This document shows positions 9,388-17,500 of a DNA stretch of 64,000 bases, in pieces; positions within the stretch are counted from its first letter, which is position 1; every line of letters starts with the position of its first letter. Under the pieces are notes generated by a model. That model was not told where the DNA came from. It saw nothing but the letters and a program-made list of their open reading frames with translations, and did no database searches. The position numbers and the translations under genes were made by a program. The DNA comes from Aliiglaciecola sp. 3_MG-2023. GTDB lineage: Bacteria; Pseudomonadota; Gammaproteobacteria; Enterobacterales; Alteromonadaceae. The stretch is from contig NZ_JAUORV010000002.1 in the NCBI RefSeq assembly GCF_030548205.1, forward strand, positions 186,001-250,000, read 5' to 3'.

Positions 9388-9999
9388 TTAAAATATTTGC
9401 CGAAAAGTGAGATTTATGCGTCCCCCTAGTGACTGGCTTCGCTTAGGCAGACTGTGCTGCCAAAATTTTTGGGTATTTCCTGCCATCATTAAGAGACTGC
9501 CATTTTGCAGTGGCAGTCTTACCTTTTGACCGGTATGTATATGTTTAAAATCAAAATCGCGAGTTTGGCCTAAGGTTAATGAAGCAATGATAGGTTGGTA
9601 ACCTAGCTCAGGTTCGTTGTCGCCGTGCCAGCCCATACTGTCTTGGCCATTTCGGTACCAATTCGCTAAAACTGAATTGAATTTGGTTTTGCAAACTTGT
9701 TCTAAGGTAAGTTTCAATTGTGCTAACTCTTTGATCCAAGGATTAGGTTGCATGCTCAATCCTGAATATTGGTAGTTGGCCTCTTTATCCCCATACCAAG
9801 CCTGAAAACGTGGAATTTTTACTTTGCGACCGTAAACTTGAATTGAATCTTGCTGCCAAGCTAATTTGCTTTGTAATTTCTGATACAATTCAGTGGCGGT
9901 GCCTGAGTCCAAAAAATCTGCCTGATAATGCACATCTGCGTCTTGCATTGGCATTTGGCTTAGGCCTGTTTGGTGGGATGAAAATAAATCCTGTTGCAT
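9388..9999 (-). CDS. AlkB-like 2-oxoglutarate/Fe(II) dioxygenase
   Basis: Predicted alkylation-repair dioxygenase that would remove N-alkyl lesions from nucleic acid by oxidative dealkylation. The iron ligands are H125 and D127 (WHGDNEP) and H182 (WQHSLPK). The 2-oxoglutarate-binding arginines are R194 and R200 in RINLTFR. The HGDNEP form and 203-residue length resemble the ALKBH2/3-like bacterial group more than E. coli AlkB. The start is 25 bases from the divergent rlmG start, so the two promoters share a very short region. Whether it acts on DNA or RNA cannot be told from sequence. Confidence 0.88.
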   Translation of the reverse strand: MQQDLFSSHQTGLSQMPMQDADVHYQADFLDSGTATELYQKLQSKLAWQQDSIQVYGRKVKIPRFQAWYGDKEANYQYSGLSMQPNPWIKELAQLKLTLEQVCKTKFNSVLANWYRNGQDSMGWHGDNEPELGYQPIIASLTLGQTRDFDFKHIHTGQKVRLPLQNGSLLMMAGNTQKFWQHSLPKRSQSLGGRINLTFRQIF

Positions 10000-10024
10000 A
10001 TAACTTACGTGAATCCTGCTAAAA

Positions 10025-11164
10025 ATGAATACTAGCTTTAATTTTTTAGAAAAGTCTCTGGAATTATACCGCTATCCAAAGCGATTTACCCACCCGAGTT
10101 GGCAAGCATGGGATGCAGCAGATGAGTTACTGCTCACCCATATCCAACAAACCCAAGAAAATATACATCAAGCTCGCATAGTCATTCTTAACGACGATTT
10201 TGGCGCCTTGAGCTGTTGGTTAAATCAGGCCGATATTCACCATGTAAGTGATTCTCTCGTTTCTCAAAAGGCATGTAAACAAAATATCAAGCTTAATCAA
10301 TTAGACAACTCTCAAATCACTTATATCGACAGTCTAACCCCTATGCCTCAAGCCCCAGACTGGGTGGTCATAAAAATCCCGAAAACCTTAGCTCTGTTGG
10401 AACACCAGTTAATTCAATTGCAAGGGGTGGTATCTGCGAAGACTAAAATAGTGGCGGGCGCTAAAGTGAAAATGATTCAAAAATCCACGTTAGCCCTATT
10501 TGAAAAATATCTCGGCACAACCCATACATCCTTAGCCAAGAAAAAGGCGCGGTTAATTTTTTGTGAACCAGACCTGCCACTGCAACAGCAACCATCTCCC
10601 TACCCAACGGTTTGGGAAATGCAACAAGAACCCTTTAGCATTAGCAATCATGCCAATGTATTTGCTCGCCAGCAAATTGATATAGGCGCACGCTTGTTAA
10701 TCGATAACTTACCCGATTGTAGGGCAAAAACCGTGGTGGATTTAGGCTGTGGTAACGGTGTATTAGGCTTGTGTATTCTAAAACGTTATGAGGATGCTCA
10801 AGTTATTTTTATGGATGAATCCCACATGGCGGTGGCTTCTGCAAAACTGAATGTACAAAATAATTTACCCGATCAAATGGACCGCGCGCGTTTTATTGTC
10901 AGCAATTGTCTGGAAGAATTGGAAAACCATCAACAAATTGATAAGGTAATTTGTAATCCCCCATTCCACCAGCTGAATACCATTACCGATCATATAGCGA
11001 CTCAGATGTTTGAAGATGCACATTTAAAATTAAAAAAAGGTGGGGAATTGCGGATAATCGGCAATCGACATTTAGAATACCCACAAAAGTTAAAACGCTT
11101 ATTTGGTGGTTATAATGTGATTTCTAGTGACAAAAAATTTAGTATTTTATCTTCGTTGAAGTAG
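10025..11164 (+). CDS. rlmG: 23S rRNA (guanine-N2)-methyltransferase RlmG
   Basis: SAM-dependent enzyme that methylates G1835 of 23S rRNA in E. coli. The 379 residues match the 378 of RlmG. An amino-terminal half with a degenerate methyltransferase fold precedes the catalytic domain. There motif I is VVDLGCGNGVLG around 237-248 and the amino-methyltransferase motif NPPF is at 311-314 (CNPPFHQ). It is divergent from the AlkB-like gene and followed within 13 bases by the cyclophilin gene. Confidence 0.9.
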   Translation: MNTSFNFLEKSLELYRYPKRFTHPSWQAWDAADELLLTHIQQTQENIHQARIVILNDDFGALSCWLNQADIHHVSDSLVSQKACKQNIKLNQLDNSQITYIDSLTPMPQAPDWVVIKIPKTLALLEHQLIQLQGVVSAKTKIVAGAKVKMIQKSTLALFEKYLGTTHTSLAKKKARLIFCEPDLPLQQQPSPYPTVWEMQQEPFSISNHANVFARQQIDIGARLLIDNLPDCRAKTVVDLGCGNGVLGLCILKRYEDAQVIFMDESHMAVASAKLNVQNNLPDQMDRARFIVSNCLEELENHQQIDKVICNPPFHQLNTITDHIATQMFEDAHLKLKKGGELRIIGNRHLEYPQKLKRLFGGYNVISSDKKFSILSSLK

Positions 11165-11176
11165 AGAGTATTTATC

Positions 11177-11776
11177 ATGAAAAAGGCTTTATTCACCCTC
11201 ACACTTATCTTTGTTACTTTTTTGTCCCATGGCAAACCTAAAGACGATGGTTCGCAAATTCAACCCGATAATTACTATCCAAGAGTCATGATGCATACCA
11301 CCATGGGCGACTTTGTTGTTGAACTTGATAGATCGAGAGCCCCTATCACAGTGAATAACTTTTTACGCTATGTGGATAAGCGTAGCTTTGAAGGCACCCT
11401 ATTCCATAGGGTAATCTCTGATTTTGTTGTGCAAGGGGGTGGCTACGATAAGGATTACAAAGATTTGTCTAAATTTCCTGACATTTATAACGAATCAGGA
11501 AATGGTTTAAAAAACCAAACTTATACCATCGCTATGGCTCGTTCAAATGGTCCCCATACGGCGAATCGTCAATTTTATTTCAACCTTAACGATAACGAGA
11601 GTTTAGACCCCGGCAGAAAATGGGGTTACGCTGTTTTCGGCTATGTAACAGAAGGCACAGATATTTTAGACGCCATATCTCAGGTAGAAACGCAATATGA
11701 CGCCATTGTGGGCTGGGCGGATGTTCCTATAGAGCCAGTAATATTAAATAAAGTGACAATTTTACCGCCTCTATAA
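11177..11776 (+). CDS. Periplasmic cyclophilin-type peptidyl-prolyl isomerase
   Basis: Exported prolyl isomerase that would help fold envelope proteins. An amino-terminal signal peptide (MKKALFTLTLIFVTFLSHG) precedes a cyclophilin domain. Active-site features are FHRVISDFVVQGGG with the catalytic arginine, ARSNGPHTANRQFYFN, and FGYVTEGTDILDAI. The size and bacterial-type loops resemble PpiA. It follows rlmG by 12 bases and is probably co-transcribed with it. Its last six bases overlap the convergent acetyltransferase gene. Confidence 0.9.
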   Translation: MKKALFTLTLIFVTFLSHGKPKDDGSQIQPDNYYPRVMMHTTMGDFVVELDRSRAPITVNNFLRYVDKRSFEGTLFHRVISDFVVQGGGYDKDYKDLSKFPDIYNESGNGLKNQTYTIAMARSNGPHTANRQFYFNLNDNESLDPGRKWGYAVFGYVTEGTDILDAISQVETQYDAIVGWADVPIEPVILNKVTILPPL

Positions 11777-12301
11777 TTTTGCTTGATTGGTGTAGGTAAA
11801 AAGTTTTGTATCTGCATCTTGATGTTGAATAACCTTAGTAAATTCAAACCCCAAGCGTTCGATTAAGTTAATTGATTGGGTATTATCTGGCGATATCATC
11901 GCGTGAACGGTTTGCAAACCTAGGCGTTTGCAATCGGCTGATAATACTCCGCCACAGGCTTCTAAGGTTAATCCTTTACGCCTAAATTCTGGCAAAATAG
12001 CATAACCAATATCGGGATAATCGAGGAAAGGCCTTTTTAACATTCCGCAGATACCCATAGGTCGGTTTTTACGGTTATCGCAAAATACATATAAACCGTA
12101 GCCATTTTCTCGGTAAGAAACAAAAGGACCTTTTTCAATGAATTCCCGCGCTTCGGCTTGATTTGAAATATTACGATCACCGATGTGTCGAATCCAATCA
12201 GGATCATTCACTAAGTCTAGAATAAAATAGGCTTCGGCTAAGGTCACCTTACGGATATTTAAACGCTCAGTTTGAGCAACGAGAGTTCCCTTACAATTCA
12301 T
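11771..12301 (-). CDS. GNAT-family N-acetyltransferase (RimJ/RimL type)
   Basis: Predicted acetyl-CoA-dependent acetyltransferase; substrate unknown. The 176-residue protein opens with TERLNIRKVTLAEAYFILDLVNDPDW, the usual start of the RimJ/RimL-like acetyltransf_3 group. It has a CoA-binding block PEFRRKGLTLEA and the carboxyl-terminal SINLIERLGFEFTK motif. Its ATG overlaps the stop of the upstream diguanylate cyclase gene by four bases (ATGA), so the two are translationally coupled. The link between them may be only positional. Confidence 0.82.
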   Translation of the reverse strand: MNCKGTLVAQTERLNIRKVTLAEAYFILDLVNDPDWIRHIGDRNISNQAEAREFIEKGPFVSYRENGYGLYVFCDNRKNRPMGICGMLKRPFLDYPDIGYAILPEFRRKGLTLEACGGVLSADCKRLGLQTVHAMISPDNTQSINLIERLGFEFTKVIQHQDADTKLFTYTNQAKL

Positions 12302-13476
12302 GAATCTGATGCATCATTTAACTGCGAAAAAACACTACGGACTTTATTTTTACCTGCCTTTTTGGCTAGATATAATGCCTTATCCGCTTTTTCTAATAAT
12401 GCCACAACACTCTCTCCTTCCATTGCTGTAAAACCAATACTAATTGAAATATCACAATCTAATTTTTGACTATTTATGTTTCGCACTTCATTGAGCATTC
12501 TTTCTGCAATTTGCAGAGCATTATTTTGATTGGTTTCAACCAGAATAACTAAAAACTCATCTCCCCCCATTCTACCGACATAATCCACATCACGAACGTG
12601 TTTTCTGATGCTACTTGAAATATCGATTAAGATCTGATCACCAAACACATGCCCAAAACCATCATTAATTTGCTTGAAGTTATCCACATCAACCATCAGT
12701 AGAGACAACGAATGGTCAAAACGTTCACTTCGGGCCATTTCTCGCTTTAATGCACTATCAATCGCTCTTCTATTGAGTAATTTAGTAAGATGATCCTGTT
12801 GGGAAAGTGTCTGTAATTGCTTATTGGTACTAGTTAAACTGTGAATCTTTTCAAAATTTTTCAATCTCGTTTTTTCAATCAAGTTAGCCACCGCAAAACA
12901 AACAATAACACTGCAAAAGCCGATACTAATATGCTGCCAACTATCTGTACTTTCTGGGAGCCAAAAAAGCCCAATAACTAACCCAAAAAATGCTGCCACA
13001 AGAAGGCTTAAGAAATACCCCAAGTAACCTTGGGATGCACAGCACAACAGCATCAAGGTAATCACAAAAGGCGCAATCCCTTCTCCATCAATGACACTCA
13101 GCAACGACCAAAATACACCTACTGATGCAATAAAAACTGAAAAAATAATTTCAATTGCGTTGCTGAAAGGCAATAACTTAGGAAAAGTTTGTAATTTACT
13201 TAATAAGAATGCAGTGGATAATGCGAATATAAACGACACTAAGTACAACAGAGTATAAGGGATATTCGCAGCAAACAGCACGCCTGCTCCCAGACGGAAG
13301 TGAGCTAGTAGTTGAATACCAAAAACGACGCAAGCCAAACTAGAGAAGTAAATGGCATACTGAATGTTTTTGGAGTTACTTTGTACCAAATATTCCGCTA
13401 GAAAAGCAGGTTTTGGTTTGGGAAAAAGTTGTGACATCAATCCACTCGTCAAATCGAAACCGAAGCACGCTTCCAT
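12298..13476 (-). CDS. Membrane diguanylate cyclase (GGDEF)
   Basis: Predicted enzyme making cyclic di-GMP from two GTP. Residues 1 to about 190 hold around six hydrophobic helices with no recognisable extracytoplasmic sensor domain. A short linker and a GGDEF domain follow. The active-site motif is intact (RMGGDEFLVIL), and an inhibitory I-site RDVD lies five residues before it, so feedback inhibition is expected. It is the first gene of a two-gene operon with the GNAT acetyltransferase. Confidence 0.92.
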   Translation of the reverse strand: MEACFGFDLTSGLMSQLFPKPKPAFLAEYLVQSNSKNIQYAIYFSSLACVVFGIQLLAHFRLGAGVLFAANIPYTLLYLVSFIFALSTAFLLSKLQTFPKLLPFSNAIEIIFSVFIASVGVFWSLLSVIDGEGIAPFVITLMLLCCASQGYLGYFLSLLVAAFFGLVIGLFWLPESTDSWQHISIGFCSVIVCFAVANLIEKTRLKNFEKIHSLTSTNKQLQTLSQQDHLTKLLNRRAIDSALKREMARSERFDHSLSLLMVDVDNFKQINDGFGHVFGDQILIDISSSIRKHVRDVDYVGRMGGDEFLVILVETNQNNALQIAERMLNEVRNINSQKLDCDISISIGFTAMEGESVVALLEKADKALYLAKKAGKNKVRSVFSQLNDASDS

Positions 13477-13611
13477 TCACTGGAGTACAAACAAAATAAT
13501 AGATGTTGGTGCGTCGATTAAAAGTCCTTCAATCTCAGTTTACCAAATATTAGAAGGCATACCATGTATTTTGTTGTCATTAATGATTAAATTTTAGTCT
13601 AGTTTATCAAA

Positions 13612-14589
13612 CTAAGCGTTATCAATGGAAAAACTCATAACCTTTTCGATATTTTGAACCCCACAGGCTAACATTACTAACCTATCCACACCTAAAGCCA
13701 CTCCTGAGCAGTCAGGCAAGCCATTCTCCATCGCCGCCATAAAATACTTGTCCAGAGCAATATTGCTTAGCCCATTTTGTTGGCGTACCTGACGATCCTT
13801 TTCAAACCGTGATAGTTGTTCGTTCACATCCCTTAGTTCATAATAACCATTCGCAAGCTCAAGCCCTTTATAATAAATCTCAAATCGCTCCGCCACTCGA
13901 GGATCTTGTTGTTTTATTCTGGCTAACGCTGCTTGGGATGCGGGGAAATCAATGAGTGCCACAGGTCTAGTGCGACCAATTTCAGGTTCTACAACTTGGC
14001 TACAAAGCAACTGCAAAAGCACATCTTTCACACTTTCATTGTCAGCGATATTGGCAAACCCCAAGTCTGATGCTTTGCGTTTTAACTCTTCTAAGGTGCA
14101 CGCTAGGGGGTCGATATCACAATAGGTAAGAAAAGCTTGCTGATAAGATAATCGTTCAAGGGGTTCGGTTTTTAGTATCTTTTGTAAAAGTTCATCTACT
14201 TCATCTATTAGCTGAGATAGATTAAACCCCACTCTATACCACTCCAACATGGTAAATTCAGGATTATGCTGCTTACCGGCCTCTTCATTGCGAAAAGACT
14301 TACATAACTGAAAGATACTGCCACTTCCGGCACACAACAACCGTTTCATGGCAAACTCTGGAGACGTCTGCAGAAATAAATTATCAGGCTCGGGTTTTAA
14401 TGGACTATTAAATTGTGTGCTAAACCCATGAAGATTAATATCGGTAACACTAGCGTGTGCTAACGCCGGTGTTTCCACTTCTAACACCTTACGTTGTGCA
14501 AAAAACTCACGTATCTGAGCATTAATCTGTGCTCGTTTTTGTAGGGTTTGGATCGTTGCGGTGGGTCGCCAGTTGACTGATGAATTCAT
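13612..14589 (-). CDS. epmA: EF-P beta-lysine ligase EpmA (PoxA/GenX)
   Basis: Lysyl-tRNA-synthetase-like enzyme that attaches (R)-beta-lysine to lysine 34 of elongation factor P. The 325 residues equal the E. coli length and cover only the class II catalytic core, with no anticodon-binding domain. Motif 2 is SFRNEEAGKQHNPEFTMLEWY and motif 3 is GVALGVDRLVML near the end. It lies 53 bases downstream of efp on the same strand, so modifier and substrate are encoded together. Confidence 0.95.
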   Translation of the reverse strand: MNSSVNWRPTATIQTLQKRAQINAQIREFFAQRKVLEVETPALAHASVTDINLHGFSTQFNSPLKPEPDNLFLQTSPEFAMKRLLCAGSGSIFQLCKSFRNEEAGKQHNPEFTMLEWYRVGFNLSQLIDEVDELLQKILKTEPLERLSYQQAFLTYCDIDPLACTLEELKRKASDLGFANIADNESVKDVLLQLLCSQVVEPEIGRTRPVALIDFPASQAALARIKQQDPRVAERFEIYYKGLELANGYYELRDVNEQLSRFEKDRQVRQQNGLSNIALDKYFMAAMENGLPDCSGVALGVDRLVMLACGVQNIEKVMSFSIDNA

Positions 14590-14642
14590 ACTTACCAGAT
14601 AATTTTAGAGCCCAATAGAAATTGGGCCCAAGACTTAAAAAC

Positions 14643-15212
14643 TTACTTTTGCGCCCGAGAAACGTATTCGCCGCTGCGAGTATCGACTCGAATCACTTCG
14701 CCAGTCTGCACGAACAAAGGAACCCGCACCACAGCGCCAGTTATCAACGTAGCTGGTTTACCACCTGTACCTGCAGTATCACCTTTTAAGCCGGGATCGG
14801 TTTCAGTGATCTCAAGTTCAACGAAATTTGGTGGAGTAACAACAATTGGGCTGCCATTCCAAAGAGTAATAGTGCAACTATCATTCTCTACCAGCCACTT
14901 CACACTTTCACCCACCGCTTTTTCATCTGCAGCAATTTGTTCGAAGGTTTCGTTGTTCATAAAGTGGTAGAATTCACCGTCGTTATATAAATAGGTTAAT
15001 TCCGTATCCATCACGTCTGCACCTTCTACGCTATCACCGGATTTGAACGTTTTTTCTAATACTTTTCCGGAAATTAGCTTACGAATTTTAACGCGGTTAA
15101 AGGCCTGACCTTTACCTGGTTTTACATATTCGTTCTCAAGAACGTTGCAAGGTTCGCCGTCGAGCATTATCTTTAAGCCCGCTTTGAATTCATTTGTGCT
15201 GTAATTAGCCAT
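14643..15212 (-). CDS. efp: Translation elongation factor P
   Basis: EF-P rescues ribosomes stalled at consecutive prolines. The 189-residue protein has three OB-like domains. The modification site is K34 in the loop KPGKGQAF, the lysine form that receives beta-lysine, matching the flanking epmA and epmB genes. The carboxyl end ([17 protein letters not shown]) is canonical. AGAGG upstream of the ATG is a good ribosome-binding site. It is divergent from epmB with 20 bases between their starts. Confidence 0.97.
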   Translation of the reverse strand: MANYSTNEFKAGLKIMLDGEPCNVLENEYVKPGKGQAFNRVKIRKLISGKVLEKTFKSGDSVEGADVMDTELTYLYNDGEFYHFMNNETFEQIAADEKAVGESVKWLVENDSCTITLWNGSPIVVTPPNFVELEITETDPGLKGDTAGTGGKPATLITGAVVRVPLFVQTGEVIRVDTRSGEYVSRAQK

Positions 15213-15232
15213 AAAACCTCTAAATTAATCGA

Positions 15233-16270
15233 TTGAGTACTCGTTTGGCGAAGATAATACCTAAAAAATCCATCTCTGTAGAGAGTAACTGGCAAAAAGA
15301 ACTGGCAACTAGCTTTACTGATCCACAAAAACTACTGAAATATCTGAATATTCCAGTGGCCGAGCAGGTGAAAAATATTGAAGCTAGGTCACTATTTCCG
15401 ATGCGTGTTCCGCAATATTTTGCGGATTTGATGCACAAAGGCGATCCGCAAGATCCGCTATTTAGACAAGTGTTCCCTCTATATGACGAATATCTTGAAG
15501 ATCCAGCATACACGGTCGACCCATTGCAGGAACAAGAAACGCCTCAGCAAGGAATACTGCATAAATATCAAACGCGGGCGTTATTGATGGTCCGTGGGGG
15601 CTGTGCGGTGAATTGTCGATATTGTTTCCGCAGACATTTTCCCTACCAGCAAAATAGTTTAAATAAGCAAGGTTGGTTAGAAGCCCTAGAGTATATTGCG
15701 CAAGATCCAAATTTAAATGAGATAATATACTCTGGTGGTGATCCTCTGATGGCAAAGGATGATTTTTTAGCCTGGCTGACCAGCCAGATAGAACAGATCC
15801 CTCATATAACCCGGTTAAGGATGCATACTCGCTTGCCCGTTGTTATTCCCAACCGAATTGATAAGCATTTCCTCAAGTGGATTACTCAGTCTCGTTTAAA
15901 AATGATAATGGTACTGCATATTAATCATGCCAATGAAATAGACACGAAATTAATCACAAAGTTAAAGTTATTGCGGGAAAACCAGGTGACACTGCTCAAT
16001 CAATCCGTCTTACTTGCCACGGTGAATGATTCAGCCGAAAACCAAATTGCCTTGAGTGAGCGTTTATTTGAAGCCGGTGTTATGCCTTATTACCTGCACA
16101 TGTTAGATAAAGTAAAAGGAGCGACTCATTTTGATGTGAGTGAGAATCGCGCAAGGGAAATAATGGCAGAAATGATAAAGCGCTTGCCAGGTTTTCTAGT
16201 CCCAAAACTCGTACGAGAGATAGGCGGACAACCTGGCAAGACACCTTTAGACTTACATCTTCATCCTTAA
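15233..16270 (+). CDS. epmB: EF-P lysine 2,3-aminomutase EpmB
   Basis: Radical-SAM, PLP-dependent aminomutase that converts L-alpha-lysine to (R)-beta-lysine for EF-P modification. The iron-sulfur ligands are C124, C128 and C131 in CAVNCRYC. The downstream SGGDPLM block binds SAM. The amino end from the TTG at 15233 (MSTRLAKIIPKK) aligns in layout with E. coli EpmB, and I see no better start, although the ribosome-binding site is weak. It completes an epmA-efp//epmB unit. The hydroxylase EpmC is not in this window. Confidence 0.93.
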   Translation: MSTRLAKIIPKKSISVESNWQKELATSFTDPQKLLKYLNIPVAEQVKNIEARSLFPMRVPQYFADLMHKGDPQDPLFRQVFPLYDEYLEDPAYTVDPLQEQETPQQGILHKYQTRALLMVRGGCAVNCRYCFRRHFPYQQNSLNKQGWLEALEYIAQDPNLNEIIYSGGDPLMAKDDFLAWLTSQIEQIPHITRLRMHTRLPVVIPNRIDKHFLKWITQSRLKMIMVLHINHANEIDTKLITKLKLLRENQVTLLNQSVLLATVNDSAENQIALSERLFEAGVMPYYLHMLDKVKGATHFDVSENRAREIMAEMIKRLPGFLVPKLVREIGGQPGKTPLDLHLHP

Positions 16271-16271
16271 T

Positions 16272-16460
16272 TTAAGCGAATGTGTTTACATTCGATCCAA
16301 TTGCAGGATTAGAAGAAACTTTTGGTACGTCAGCCGCTGATTCCAACAACTGAAGCGTCGCTTGACCTTGCGTCTCTTGATTTGATTTCGCGAGCTGCAA
16401 AGCTTTAGTTTCAAGTGACGCACCGGTAGTTCCAGATGCATTTACACCCTGAAGTTCCAT
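16272..16460 (-). CDS. Small YjfB-like putative motility protein
   Basis: A 62-residue protein with no signal peptide or membrane segment. It is rich in Ala, Gln, Ser and Leu, and its carboxyl end PAIGSNVNTFA resembles the end of YjfB-family proteins (Bacillus YjfB ends with a similar P-LGGN-D segment). That family is called putative motility, with function unproven. The assignment comes from layout only and is moderate. It sits two bases after the convergent epmB stop and is divergent from the next small gene. Confidence 0.5.
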   Translation of the reverse strand: MELQGVNASGTTGASLETKALQLAKSNQETQGQATLQLLESAADVPKVSSNPAIGSNVNTFA

Positions 16461-16582
16461 ACCAATTACCTCATTGCTTGTAGCAATTTAAAAAAACAGG
16501 CAGAATTACCCGTCTACGGTTATTATCGGCTCTCATCAAACATTCTTGAGTATTTTTTTTCACTTTATTGAGATCATTTTTC

Positions 16583-16912
16583 ATGTCCCCACAATTGAAC
16601 ACGACACTTCGCCCTTTATTTGAGAAATTAACAGAAAATATGCAGCTTATTTATCGTAAAGCCATTGACGCAGATGAAGCCCTATCGAAGTTGCAACAAT
16701 CAGGAAAAGGTAAGTTTAATCATATATTTGCACAGGACGCAGGGTTTAACGTTCAAAGTAAACGATTTATGCCATATGTGAAAGAACTCGCCGCTGAGGT
16801 AGCTGCCCTAGAGACAGCAGACCAAGAAAAATTTGAAAATGCTCTGCCTGCTATAGTTAAAAAAATGGAGTTATTGCTCAGTACGTTAGGTCAATTGAAA
16901 ACCACTCTTTAA
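16583..16912 (+). CDS. Small conserved-looking protein, function unknown
   Basis: I do not recognise this protein. From the ATG at 16583 it has 109 residues, beginning MSPQLNTTLRPLFEKLTENM. It looks helical and soluble, without signal peptide or cysteines, and with amphipathic segments around residues 10-40 and 60-105. A longer reading from TTG at 16568 is possible but less likely. A hairpin and a likely terminator follow, so it is a separate transcript. Confidence 0.6.
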   Translation: MSPQLNTTLRPLFEKLTENMQLIYRKAIDADEALSKLQQSGKGKFNHIFAQDAGFNVQSKRFMPYVKELAAEVAALETADQEKFENALPAIVKKMELLLSTLGQLKTTL

Positions 16913-16952
16913 ACACATCGCCAACTTTGAAGGACCCTAAATGAAAGTTGGC

Positions 16953-16985
16953 ACAACCACCACAGCATATTGCAGGTTGTTTTTT
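16953..16985 (+). terminator. Rho-independent terminator with adjacent inverted repeat
   Basis: The stem ACAACC at 16953-16958 pairs with GGTTGT at 16975-16980 and runs into TTTTT. Just before it is a second inverted repeat, GCCAACTTT at 16920 and AAAGTTGGC at 16944. It lies downstream of the 109-residue gene. Confidence 0.55.
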
Positions 16986-17026
16986 GAGCAAAATACACCA
17001 TAATAATAAGAGTGCTTTGGCTATTT

Positions 17027-17097
17027 AAGGGCTATTTCAAAGAGCAGGCTAAGGGCTATTTTAAAAGCAGGCTAAAGGCTATTTCAAAGAGCAGGGC
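17027..17097 (+). repeat. Three tandem copies of a 23-24-base repeat
   Basis: Copies at 17027-17050, 17051-17073 and 17074-17097 share the pattern AAGGGCTATTTCAAAGAGCA followed by GGCT, with one to three changes each. A partial copy (GGCTATTT) precedes them. They lie in the leader of the next small gene, about 40 bases before its start. Confidence 0.85.
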
Positions 17098-17135
17098 ATA
17101 GATGTGAGCTATGTTCTTAATTTGGAGGTGGAATC

Positions 17136-17495
17136 ATGGAAATTACATTAAGTAACAGCTTAAATAATTTATCTAACGCTGTTTCAAATACTTCAAATAC
17201 TCTAAATAATATAGAGCCCAGCCTGAATGCCTTTGGAATAGGAAATGCTAATAAGCCAGAGGTTGAACTGTCAGCGCAAGCTAGAATTTTGCAGCAGAAT
17301 GAACAAACCCAGCGGGAACGTATTCAATCAGAACAAAGACCAAATACAGACACTGAGAATCAAACGGATAGTGTTGAAGCACTGGCAGGCAATGAATTTA
17401 TTCGCGTTTCCAGTAGCCTTGGTTCTACTGCTAAGAATAATCTAACCACGGAAAAGGCAACAGAAGTTTACCGCTCTATTCAAGATCTATTATAA
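17136..17495 (+). CDS. Small Asn/Ser/Gln-rich protein, function unknown
   Basis: I do not recognise a family with confidence. The 119-residue protein starts at ATG 17136 behind a good ribosome-binding site (GGAGGTGG). Its amino half is rich in Asn, Ser and Leu (LSNSLNNLSNAVSNTSNTLN), a low-complexity stretch. The middle VELSAQARILQQNE looks helical, followed by a polar glutamine-rich section. There is no signal peptide or membrane segment. With the YjfB-like gene nearby, a role near motility or secretion is conceivable, but nothing in the sequence proves it. The leader carries tandem repeats. Confidence 0.6.
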   Translation: MEITLSNSLNNLSNAVSNTSNTLNNIEPSLNAFGIGNANKPEVELSAQARILQQNEQTQRERIQSEQRPNTDTENQTDSVEALAGNEFIRVSSSLGSTAKNNLTTEKATEVYRSIQDLL

Positions 17496-17500
17496 GTCTT

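Noticed and set aside
17027-17097. CRISPR array
   Set aside because: The repeats are directly adjacent with no spacers and are imperfect, so they are simple tandem repeats.
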